Below are positions 1-5,848 of a stretch of DNA of 7,818 nucleotides, piece after piece (the stretch's first letter is position 1; every line of letters begins with the position of its first letter). The notes below the pieces were generated by a model. The model worked only from the letters and a program-made list of their open reading frames with translations. It was not told where the DNA came from and did not search any database. The stretch is from positions 1 to 7,818 of the forward strand of contig JADHTP010000142.1 in the NCBI GenBank assembly GCA_016784945.1, read 5' to 3'. Origin of the DNA: Deltaproteobacteria bacterium (lineage in GTDB: Bacteria; Myxococcota_A; UBA9042; DTJE01). A program made the translations under genes and the position numbers.

Positions 1-695
1 GATGCCCGAACCAGGTGTCCCAGGTCCGCCAGGAATCCGTCAGAGACGTCCATGGCGCAGTGCACTCCCGGGGTTTCAAGCACACTCAAACCCAGTTCCA
101 GTCGCGGCTCGGGTCTCAAAAAGGCCCGCACCAGGGTCCTGTAACGGTTCGAAGGCACGTCTTCGTCCATCAGAACGGCCAGACCGAGGGCCGCTGATCC
201 CAGGTGACCGCTCACCAGGACAAGGTCCCCCGGCCGGGCGCCCGATCGGGTCAGGTACCGACCATCAAGGGTCCTTCCCAGGGCGGCGATGTTCACCTCG
301 AAGGGCCCCTGGGTCCCGGCCACGTTCCCGCCCACCACGGACACCCCGAATCCCCGACAGGCCCGGGCCAGGCCGCGGGATACACCGATGACCTGCTTGT
401 CGTCCAGGTCCGCCGGCAAGGTGAAAGACACCAGCAGGGCCAGTGGCCGGGCCCCCATGGCCGCCAGGTCGGACAGACTGACGGCCGCGGCCTTGAAACC
501 CACGTCCCGGGGCCGACACAGGTCCCATCGGAAGTGGGTCCCCTCCACCAGCGAATCGGTGGTGGCGACCAGACCCTCGCCGTCCGTGTCCAGCACGGCG
601 GCATCGTCACCGTTGCCAAGGACAATCCCTGGACCTGGCGACCCCGTGGGTTCGAACAGACGTCGGATTCGTTGGATGAGGGCGAATTCGTCCAC
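1..695 (-). CDS. thiL: thiamine-monophosphate kinase ThiL, 3' end cut by window edge
   Basis: ThiL phosphorylates thiamine monophosphate to thiamine diphosphate with ATP, the last step of cofactor synthesis in the cytoplasm. The 231 visible residues (family about 320-340) show its landmarks in order: GNGDDAAVL at 27-35, DSLVEGTHF at 47-55, SLSDLAAMGARP at 73-84, a GGN loop at 122-124, RSGARPGD at 150-157, RPEPR at 194-198 and MDVSDGFLADLGH at 215-227. The start is a GTG at 695, directly after the in-frame TAG (699-701) of the upstream gene, so no earlier start is possible; no strong Shine-Dalgarno is visible, and translation is probably coupled to the upstream gene. Oddities: E. coli ThiL reads NLSD and GGDT where this protein has SLSD and GGNV. 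Other members of the PurM/SelD/HypE ATP-binding superfamily are less likely given the run of ThiL-specific motifs. The C-terminal part lies outside the window. Confidence 0.93.
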   Translation of the reverse strand, partial: MDEFALIQRIRRLFEPTGSPGPGIVLGNGDDAAVLDTDGEGLVATTDSLVEGTHFRWDLCRPRDVGFKAAAVSLSDLAAMGARPLALLVSFTLPADLDDKQVIGVSRGLARACRGFGVSVVGGNVAGTQGPFEVNIAALGRTLDGRYLTRSGARPGDLVLVSGHLGSAALGLAVLMDEDVPSNRYRTLVRAFLRPEPRLELGLSVLETPGVHCAMDVSDGFLADLGHLVRA

Positions 696-698
696 GAT

Positions 699-1841
699 CT
701 ACATGCCATCCACGGGCTTCAGCGCCCCGCGGTCGATCTCGTACACCACGATCTTCCGACCCGCGACACGGCCCCTTTCCAGGCGCAGTTCACCGGAACC
801 GCTCTTCCAGCTGACACCGGACCGGAAGACATCCCGGATCCCTTCCCTGCCCGGCGCCTTGCGCACGTCAAGGGCCGCCAGGACAAGCCTGGCCGCGTCG
901 GACGACTCCATCTCCAGCAGACGGTCATCGGCCCCGTCCGCGGAGGATTCATCACGTCCCAGGTCCGCAAAAACGGCGCCCAGCAGTTCGTCCCCCCCCT
1001 GGGCCAGGAGAATGGGCTCGTTCCACAGGCCCGTTCCCGCCACGGTAATCGGCGGGCAATGCGCGAGCTCGGTCTGCCCGAGCACTTCCTCGTATCTCAG
1101 GAACGGGACCAGGCGCCGCGCAGTGGCAAGGTCGGCGGCCACGAAGATCACCTCGGGCGCACAATCCAGTCCTTCACCAGAGCTTTTCCACACGGTGGCG
1201 AACCGTTGGGCCACCGCCTTCAGGTCCCCGCCGGCACCGGGATAGGACTGTTCCACGCGAAGACGGCCGCCGGATGCCTGGAAAGCCGCTCCGAAAGCGT
1301 GGGCCACCCTTCGTCCATACGGGGTGTCGGGATAGAGGAGCGATGCACGGGCTTCGCCCCGTACGGCCACCAGGTGACCCGCCAGCGCTTTCACCGGGAG
1401 ATCCCGCGGGGTTCTGGCCCAGACCACGTGTTCCCGGTTCCGGCCATCGGGGACCAGGCCCAACGCCACGAGGGGAAGTTCACCCGCCTCGGCGCCGTCC
1501 GCCACGGCGATGGACTCCCGGTCGCCCAGGCCACCGATGGCCAGGGAACAGGGGTCTTCCGTCGCCTGTGAAACGGCTTCCCCGGCGCCAAGCACCGTGC
1601 CCTTCGTGTCATACCGCAGGACCCGGGCGTCGGACATCTCGGCCTTCATGGTCCGCTCCACGGCGTCCGCCACCCGCCGCCCCAGGCCTTCATGAGGCCC
1701 CGTCAACGGCAGGATCAGGCACACCGTGTCCTTTTCCTGTACCGGCGCCGGCACAGGGCCGGGATCGGGCGTCTGAGCGTTGACCATCCCCCCGATCCCC
1801 AGGAGAGCGACAATGGACCCGATGTTCGATGCGAACTTCAT
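699..1841 (-). CDS. secreted periplasmic-binding-fold protein (LpoA-like / Peripla_BP_6 type)
   Basis: A 380-residue exported protein of the type 1 periplasmic binding fold. Residues 1-22 look like a Sec signal peptide (Lys2, hydrophobic stretch, likely cleavage after MVNA) without a lipobox. The mature part opens with VCLILPLTGPHEGLGRRVADA (40-60), typical of branched-chain amino acid receptors and LpoA-type penicillin-binding protein activators. AIGGLGD (101-107), LLYPDTPYGRRVAHAFGAAF (168-187), EVIFVAAD (230-237) and TVAGTGLWNEP (266-276) match the strand-turn elements of that fold. No permease or ATPase gene is adjacent, so a transporter role is not supported by context; a cell-wall or sensing role is possible but unproven. 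I chose ATG 1841 because it places the signal peptide at the N terminus; the open frame continues upstream to 1976, but that extension is arginine/proline-rich and overlaps the 3' end of dnaK. It sits 64 nt after dnaK and 3 nt before thiL. Confidence 0.8.
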   Translation of the reverse strand: MKFASNIGSIVALLGIGGMVNAQTPDPGPVPAPVQEKDTVCLILPLTGPHEGLGRRVADAVERTMKAEMSDARVLRYDTKGTVLGAGEAVSQATEDPCSLAIGGLGDRESIAVADGAEAGELPLVALGLVPDGRNREHVVWARTPRDLPVKALAGHLVAVRGEARASLLYPDTPYGRRVAHAFGAAFQASGGRLRVEQSYPGAGGDLKAVAQRFATVWKSSGEGLDCAPEVIFVAADLATARRLVPFLRYEEVLGQTELAHCPPITVAGTGLWNEPILLAQGGDELLGAVFADLGRDESSADGADDRLLEMESSDAARLVLAALDVRKAPGREGIRDVFRSGVSWKSGSGELRLERGRVAGRKIVVYEIDRGALKPVDGM

Positions 1842-1850
1842 GCGCCGCCG

Positions 1851-1856
1851 ATTATA
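1851..1856 (-). promoter_or_regulatory. candidate -10 box (TATAAT) just upstream of the binding-fold gene
   Basis: A perfect TATAAT on the minus strand, 9 bases before the ATG at 1841. No recognisable -35 hexamer lies at 16-18 bp spacing (CACCGC at 17 bp), so it may be chance in this AT-poor sequence. If used, transcription would start almost at the ATG and give a nearly leaderless mRNA, in keeping with the absence of a Shine-Dalgarno at normal distance. Confidence 0.3.
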
Positions 1857-1875
1857 GCGCTTCCTTGAATCCTGC

Positions 1876-1903
1876 GGTGGACCATGGACTGTAGACAGTG
1901 GAC
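1876..1903 (-). repeat. four tandem degenerate 7-bp units (GTCYAYN)
   Basis: Read on the minus strand this stretch divides exactly into GTCCACT, GTCTACA, GTCCATG and GTCCACC. All four units share GTC, a pyrimidine, A and a pyrimidine, with a free seventh base. The block starts 2 bases after the dnaK stop codon and lies in the 64-bp gap before the next gene. The middle part ACTGT-CT-ACAGT is also a small inverted repeat. Flanking sequence does not continue the pattern. Confidence 0.7.
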
Positions 1904-1905
1904 GC

Positions 1906-3720
1906 CTAGGTTGACGCTTCGCGGTACATGAGTTCCGCAATGCGGTAGGACGACTTCTCGAGGGACTTGATGGCATTCAGGATGGCGGTGGTGTCTTCGC
2001 CGGCGCGCGACTTGCGGCAGCGCTCGATATCGGCGTGGATCCGGGCGATTTCCTCGTCCGTCAGATAGGGGCTGAGGAACTCTTCCAGCGAACGCTCGGT
2101 AGTATAGACGAGTCCATCGGCCCGGTTCTTCAACTTCGCGATCTCGTGACGGGTGTCGTCGTCGCGGGCCAGTTCATCGGCTTCGTTGATGATCCGTTCG
2201 ATATCCCTTTCGCTGATACCCGAAGTGGGACGGACCCGCACGCTCTGCACGTTGCCCGTGCCCAGGTCCCTTGCCGAAACGCTCAGGATGCCGTTGACGT
2301 CCACCTCGAAGGTCACTTCGATCTTCGGGATACCGCGCCTCGTCGGCGGGATTCCCAGCAACTCGAAGCGGGCCAGGGACTTGTTGTCTTTGGCAATGGG
2401 GCGTTCGCCCTGGAGGACGTGGATGTTGACCAGGGGCTGGTAATCCTCGGCCGTGGTGAACACCTCGCTGAGGGAACAGGGAATCGCGGTGTTCCTTTCG
2501 ATGAGCTTGGTGAAGATGCCACCCTGCGTCTCGATACCAAGGGACAGGGGGATGACGTCAAGGAGGACCACGTCACCGAGCTGCCCCTGGAGAATGCCCC
2601 CCTGGATGGCGGCGCCGATGGCGACGGCCTCGTCCGGGTTGACCGCCCGGCTTCCCTGCATGTTGAAATAGCTGGTGACACGCTGCTGCACCAGGGGCAT
2701 CTTCGTCATGCCCCCGACCATGATGACCTCATCCAGTTCGCCCACCGCCACGTCGGCATCCTGCATGGCCATCCGGCAGTGCTCCAGGGTTCGTTCGACC
2801 AGTTCTTCCGCCAGCTTCTCGAGCTGGGGCCTGGCGAGGTTGAACTGGAGGTGCTTGGGGCCCGAGTCGTCAGCGTGGATGAAGGGCAGGTTGATTTCCA
2901 CCTCGCGGGCCGTGGACAGGTCGATCTTGGCCTTTTCCGCCGCGTCCCTGAGGCGCTGCCAGGCCACCAGGTCGTCCAGCAGGTTCACGCCGTGCTCCCG
3001 CTTGAACTCGGCGGCCAGCATCTCCACGATGATGGTATCCAGGTCGTCCCCGCCGAGGAAGGTGTCGCCGTGGGTGGTCTTGACCTGGAAGACGCCATTC
3101 CCGAGCTCCATGATGGAGATATCAAAAGTACCGCCCCCGAAGTCATAGACCGCTACCCGACCACTGGTCCGCTTGGACAGGCCGTAGGCCAGGGCGGCCG
3201 CTGTGGGCTCGTTGATGATCCGCTGTACGTTCAGGCCGGCGATCCGTCCTGCATCGCGAGTGGCCTGCCGCTGGGCATCGTCGAAATACGCCGGCACGGT
3301 GACCACCGCGTCTTCGACCTTTTCGCCCAGATACTCCTCGGCGTATTCGCGCATCTTGGCCAGGATGGCCGCAGACACCTCGGGTGGGGACAGAGTCTTG
3401 CCGCCCAGTTCCACGCCGGCGTCGCCGTTTTCCTGGCGTGCCACTTCGTAGGGGTAGTTGGTCACGACCCGCTGGACCTCGGGGGAATCGAACTTCCGGC
3501 CCATGAGTCGCTTGACTGCAAACACGGTATCGCGTGCATTGGTAATGGACTGACGCTTGGCTACGCTGCCGACGAGTCTCTCGCCATCGTCACTCACCGC
3601 CACCACCGAAGGCGTGGTCCGACTCCCCTCGGTGTTTGGAATGACGACGGGATTACCGCCTTCAAGCACTGCAACGCAACTGTTCGTGGTCCCCAGGTCG
3701 ATTCCGATCACGGCAGCCAT
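1906..3720 (-). CDS. dnaK: Hsp70 chaperone DnaK, short form lacking the acidic C-terminal tail
   Basis: A cytoplasmic ATP-driven chaperone that binds exposed hydrophobic peptide segments, normally with DnaJ and GrpE. In the 604-residue product, GIDLGTTNSC (6-15) is the first phosphate loop; Lys70, Pro143, Glu171 and Thr198 match the catalytic and coupling residues of E. coli DnaK; VYDFGGGTFDISI (191-203) is the second phosphate loop and VIMVGGMTKMP (332-342) the adenosine-site signature. The interdomain linker VVLLDVIPLSLG spans 384-395. The beta-sandwich includes NIHVLQGERPIAKDNKSLARF (432-452), and the helical lid follows from about 502. The protein ends at MYREAST, without the glycine-rich acidic tail seen in main bacterial DnaKs of about 630-640 residues. 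The ATG at 3720 has a GGAG six bases upstream and its own promoter. No grpE, dnaJ or hrcA is nearby, so a secondary DnaK paralogue is likely. Confidence 0.96.
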   Translation of the reverse strand: MAAVIGIDLGTTNSCVAVLEGGNPVVIPNTEGSRTTPSVVAVSDDGERLVGSVAKRQSITNARDTVFAVKRLMGRKFDSPEVQRVVTNYPYEVARQENGDAGVELGGKTLSPPEVSAAILAKMREYAEEYLGEKVEDAVVTVPAYFDDAQRQATRDAGRIAGLNVQRIINEPTAAALAYGLSKRTSGRVAVYDFGGGTFDISIMELGNGVFQVKTTHGDTFLGGDDLDTIIVEMLAAEFKREHGVNLLDDLVAWQRLRDAAEKAKIDLSTAREVEINLPFIHADDSGPKHLQFNLARPQLEKLAEELVERTLEHCRMAMQDADVAVGELDEVIMVGGMTKMPLVQQRVTSYFNMQGSRAVNPDEAVAIGAAIQGGILQGQLGDVVLLDVIPLSLGIETQGGIFTKLIERNTAIPCSLSEVFTTAEDYQPLVNIHVLQGERPIAKDNKSLARFELLGIPPTRRGIPKIEVTFEVDVNGILSVSARDLGTGNVQSVRVRPTSGISERDIERIINEADELARDDDTRHEIAKLKNRADGLVYTTERSLEEFLSPYLTDEEIARIHADIERCRKSRAGEDTTAILNAIKSLEKSSYRIAELMYREAST

Positions 3721-3726
3721 CAGTTT

Positions 3727-3730
3727 CTCC
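3727..3730 (-). promoter_or_regulatory. ribosome binding site of dnaK (GGAG)
   Basis: GGAG followed by the six bases AAACTG and then the ATG at 3720. Spacing and sequence fit a good Shine-Dalgarno and confirm the dnaK start. Confidence 0.75.
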
Positions 3731-3783
3731 GCTGACGCCCCAGATTCACTCCACCCGCTACCCTAGACGATGCAGATCGGGCA

Positions 3784-3792
3784 GGGGGGGGG
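3784..3792. repeat. homopolymer of nine G (C9 in the dnaK leader)
   Basis: Nine consecutive G on the plus strand, so nine C in a transcript reading into dnaK. The tract lies about 8 to 16 bases downstream of the predicted transcription start and about 64 bases upstream of the start codon, hence in the untranslated leader. Tracts of this length can slip during replication; no other run of this length was seen in the window. Confidence 0.85.
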
Positions 3793-3806
3793 TGGATACG
3801 CGAACG

Positions 3807-3835
3807 ATATTAACATCGGCATTTTCAAACGGCAA
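3807..3835 (-). promoter_or_regulatory. sigma-70-like promoter for dnaK (TTGCCG-N17-TAATAT)
   Basis: On the minus strand, TTGCCG (3835-3830), a 17-bp spacer and TAATAT (3812-3807) form a well-spaced sigma-70-type promoter, with a TG at the extended -10 position. The expected start is near 3800, leaving a leader of about 80 nt before dnaK. The region 3721-3862 has neither a CIRCE operator (TTAGCACTC-N9-GAGTGCTAA) nor a good sigma-32 promoter; a TTTGAAA inside the spacer is the only partial resemblance. Classical heat-shock control is therefore not visible. Confidence 0.6.
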
Positions 3836-3862
3836 CTTAGTGCAGCCACCCGTTTTTTTTCA

Positions 3863-4468
3863 TTAAAGAATGGACTCGGGCACAAAAACGATGTCCTCGG
3901 GGATCAGGAAGAAGTTCTTGGCCCGGCCTTCCCTGATATCGTCCACCGGAACCACGGTCCTCACCTCACTGCCGTTCACGGTCCGCGTGACCACCACATG
4001 GTTGTCACGGGCGATCTTGGTGAACCCGCCCGCCAGCGTGATCACGTGGATGATGGTCATGCCATCGGCGTAGGCGAAGGTGCCGGGCTTGGACACCTGT
4101 CCCAGAACGTAAATCCGTTTACTCTGCAATTCCTTGACGTTCACGGTGACATAGGGATTTCTGAGGTATCCGTCGGCCAGGCCTTTCCGGAGGGTCTCGG
4201 CCAGCTGGGAGGGGGTCAGGCCCATGACACGCAAGGTGCCCAGGAGGGGGTAATCCATGGCCCCCTCGGGGGATACCTGGAAGGCCCCGGACAGTTCCTT
4301 GTCCTGGTAGACCCGGACATCTACCACGTCACCCGGTCCGAGGGCGGCGGAAGACACCCTGTCCTTTGGCGACGTTCCGTTGACAGGTGCGTACACAGCA
4401 CCCGAACAGGCGCAGGCCGCAAGCAGGACGGCAGAAACGGCGATTCGTGGGAAAAAGGTTCGATGCAT
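3863..4468 (-). CDS. short outer-membrane polysaccharide export (OPX, Wza-type) lipoprotein
   Basis: A 201-residue periplasmic-facing outer-membrane lipoprotein of the Wza/OPX family, which forms the exit channel ring for capsule or exopolysaccharide. The signal peptide ends in the lipobox LAAC with Cys19 as the likely lipidated residue. The Poly_export domain covers about 42-112 (LGPGDVVDVRVYQDKELSGAF, then the DYPLLG and NPYVTVNV strands). An SLBB-like domain begins with IYVLGQVSKPGTF (119-131) and includes LAGGFT (145-150). The chain stops soon after (FLIPEDIVFVPESIL), so the C-terminal amphipathic helix by which E. coli Wza crosses the outer membrane is absent; Wza itself is much longer. 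The start ATG shares its A with the TGA of the upstream barrel gene (TGATG), which implies translational coupling. The gene ends with tandem in-frame stops, TAA TGA, followed by eight A. Synthesis and Wzc-like genes are not in the window. Confidence 0.92.
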   Translation of the reverse strand: MHRTFFPRIAVSAVLLAACACSGAVYAPVNGTSPKDRVSSAALGPGDVVDVRVYQDKELSGAFQVSPEGAMDYPLLGTLRVMGLTPSQLAETLRKGLADGYLRNPYVTVNVKELQSKRIYVLGQVSKPGTFAYADGMTIIHVITLAGGFTKIARDNHVVVTRTVNGSEVRTVVPVDDIREGRAKNFFLIPEDIVFVPESIL

Positions 4469-5784
4469 CAGTAGATGAGGCTCAACCTGAGGAACACCTG
4501 GTGCGCAAGGTAGCCGCCGTAATCCGTTCCAACGCCACCTGGAAGCGAGGTATCGGGATAATCGATCTTGAAATCTGTAATGACACCGCTGAACGTGTAA
4601 CCGACCGCCAGGGTCACGTACCGGATGGCGGACCAGGTCAGCGTGGCCGACGCGGAAAGCCCATGGCCGCGCCGATCGGTCTGGTTGGGCGTGATCCCGG
4701 GATTGACGGTGGGATCCGGGGTAAACGCGGCGTGCTGGAGGTAGGTGTACTTGCCTTCCAGGTTGATGTTGACTCGCCGCGCCAGCTGCTGGCCGAAAAT
4801 CAGGTGTGCGGAATCGCCCACGTAGTAGTTGGAATAGTAGGAGTCGTGGAAGTCCCTGGAGTACCCCACGTCAATGAGCGTGAAGGGAGTCGGTTTGAAC
4901 CCGATGCTGGCCTCTCCGATGAAGTTCTGGTACTCGGGACCGTTGTCATAGAAGCCCTGCCCGTACCCGGCCTTCACCATCAGCCCGATCTTCTTGGTCA
5001 CGAACCCCTTCAATCCCACGGCCACCCGCAAAGGCATGGAATTGACCCTCAGTCCCGGAGCCACGCTCTGCCAGTCCGTGTACCGCCAGTTCCCGTCCAG
5101 GAACAGCGTGGTCTTGGGCAGCAGGTCCCATGTCATCAGGAGACGGGCCTCGTGGTAGAAGCGGTCGAACTCCTTGGTGCTGTCGTGGAGGTAGAAATTG
5201 AACGCGTAGGACAGGGCGATCTCCAGGGCGTTGCCGCCGGGCCGGATCTGGATTCCCGCCTCCGCGTGGTTCACGTTCCTGTCGAATCGCCGGCTCTGTG
5301 TCGGGTAGTTCGGCGGGACCATTTCCCTGACGTACTTGTCCGACACGAAGAATCCGAAAACCGAGCGGGGGAAGAAGTCGGCCCGAAGGGAGGTCTCGAC
5401 CCCGAATCGCCCCTGCCGGCTGGCCGCATCGTCTTCCGACCAGTACTGATTGATGATCGCCTGGGCGTCCCACGCGAGCTTGACCCACGAGTAGGTCGGG
5501 TTGTTCAGCTTGAAACCGGGGCTGACCCGCAGGATCGCCGTCCATGGCAGGTCGACTTCCCGGCTGTCCTGGCGGAAGATGTTGGAGACGTAGCGCCCCT
5601 CGAGGGTCACGTAAGGCACGAAGACGAACCCGCCCCCGCGAACGCCCCTGTAGGCCTCGTCCTTGACGGGAGTCAGGGACAGACCGACCTCGCCGTGAGC
5701 TGTCGCCGACACCCCAAGAATCAGCATCGCGCAGGCGGTTGCGAGCCAAGTTGTCAGGCCTTTGGCCCTTGTATCCTTAAACAC
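4468..5784 (-). CDS. putative outer-membrane beta-barrel, likely partner pore of the OPX protein
   Basis: About 438 residues, predicted secreted and outer-membrane embedded. The N terminus from the chosen GTG has basic residues (Lys3, Arg6, Lys8), a hydrophobic core and a likely cleavage after ATAHG near residue 31. The mature protein is rich in alternating polar/aromatic strands (YVTLEGRYVSNIF at 58-70, and later ALSYAFNFYLHD and FTLIDVGYSRDFHDSYY) and ends FLRLSLIY, with the terminal aromatic residue typical of barrel proteins recognised by the BAM machinery. The style resembles the BBP2_2-type barrels found in polysaccharide clusters, but I cannot name an orthologue. Its stop overlaps the OPX start by one base. 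Start choice is uncertain: tandem ATGs at 5823/5820 are in frame but would put about 30 extra residues before the hydrophobic core; the GTG at 5784 has GGGG eight bases upstream and gives a normal signal peptide. The open frame above 5823 overlaps the preceding gene and is not coding. Confidence 0.8.
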   Translation of the reverse strand: MFKDTRAKGLTTWLATACAMLILGVSATAHGEVGLSLTPVKDEAYRGVRGGGFVFVPYVTLEGRYVSNIFRQDSREVDLPWTAILRVSPGFKLNNPTYSWVKLAWDAQAIINQYWSEDDAASRQGRFGVETSLRADFFPRSVFGFFVSDKYVREMVPPNYPTQSRRFDRNVNHAEAGIQIRPGGNALEIALSYAFNFYLHDSTKEFDRFYHEARLLMTWDLLPKTTLFLDGNWRYTDWQSVAPGLRVNSMPLRVAVGLKGFVTKKIGLMVKAGYGQGFYDNGPEYQNFIGEASIGFKPTPFTLIDVGYSRDFHDSYYSNYYVGDSAHLIFGQQLARRVNINLEGKYTYLQHAAFTPDPTVNPGITPNQTDRRGHGLSASATLTWSAIRYVTLAVGYTFSGVITDFKIDYPDTSLPGGVGTDYGGYLAHQVFLRLSLIY

Positions 5785-5848
5785 CTCTTGGTCCCCAATG
5801 AACCCAGCCCCGGTCCCCATCATACCGGAACAAGGCTTGATTCCACAT

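Noticed and set aside
204..1571. A 455-codon open frame on the plus strand opposite thiL and the binding-fold gene
   Set aside because: It spans two opposite-strand genes with clear family motifs; its own translation is Gly/Arg/His/Pro-rich without domain features.
1842..1976. N-terminal extension of the binding-fold gene up to 1976
   Set aside because: It overlaps the end of dnaK and is Arg/Pro/Ser-rich; the signal peptide begins at ATG 1841.
2035..3735. A 566-codon open frame on the plus strand opposite dnaK
   Set aside because: Long antisense frames opposite Hsp70 genes are a well-known by-product of their codon use in GC-rich genomes. The translation shows no family motif and the minus strand encodes a textbook DnaK.
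3836..3862. Possible intrinsic terminator with eight T on the plus strand near 3853-3860
   Set aside because: The upstream sequence forms only a weak 3-bp stem, and it would serve plus-strand transcripts, for which no gene is supported here.
3721..3862. CIRCE or sigma-32 control of dnaK
   Set aside because: No TTAGCACTC/GAGTGCTAA inverted repeat, and the TTTGAAA motif lacks a CCCCAT-type -10 at the proper spacing.
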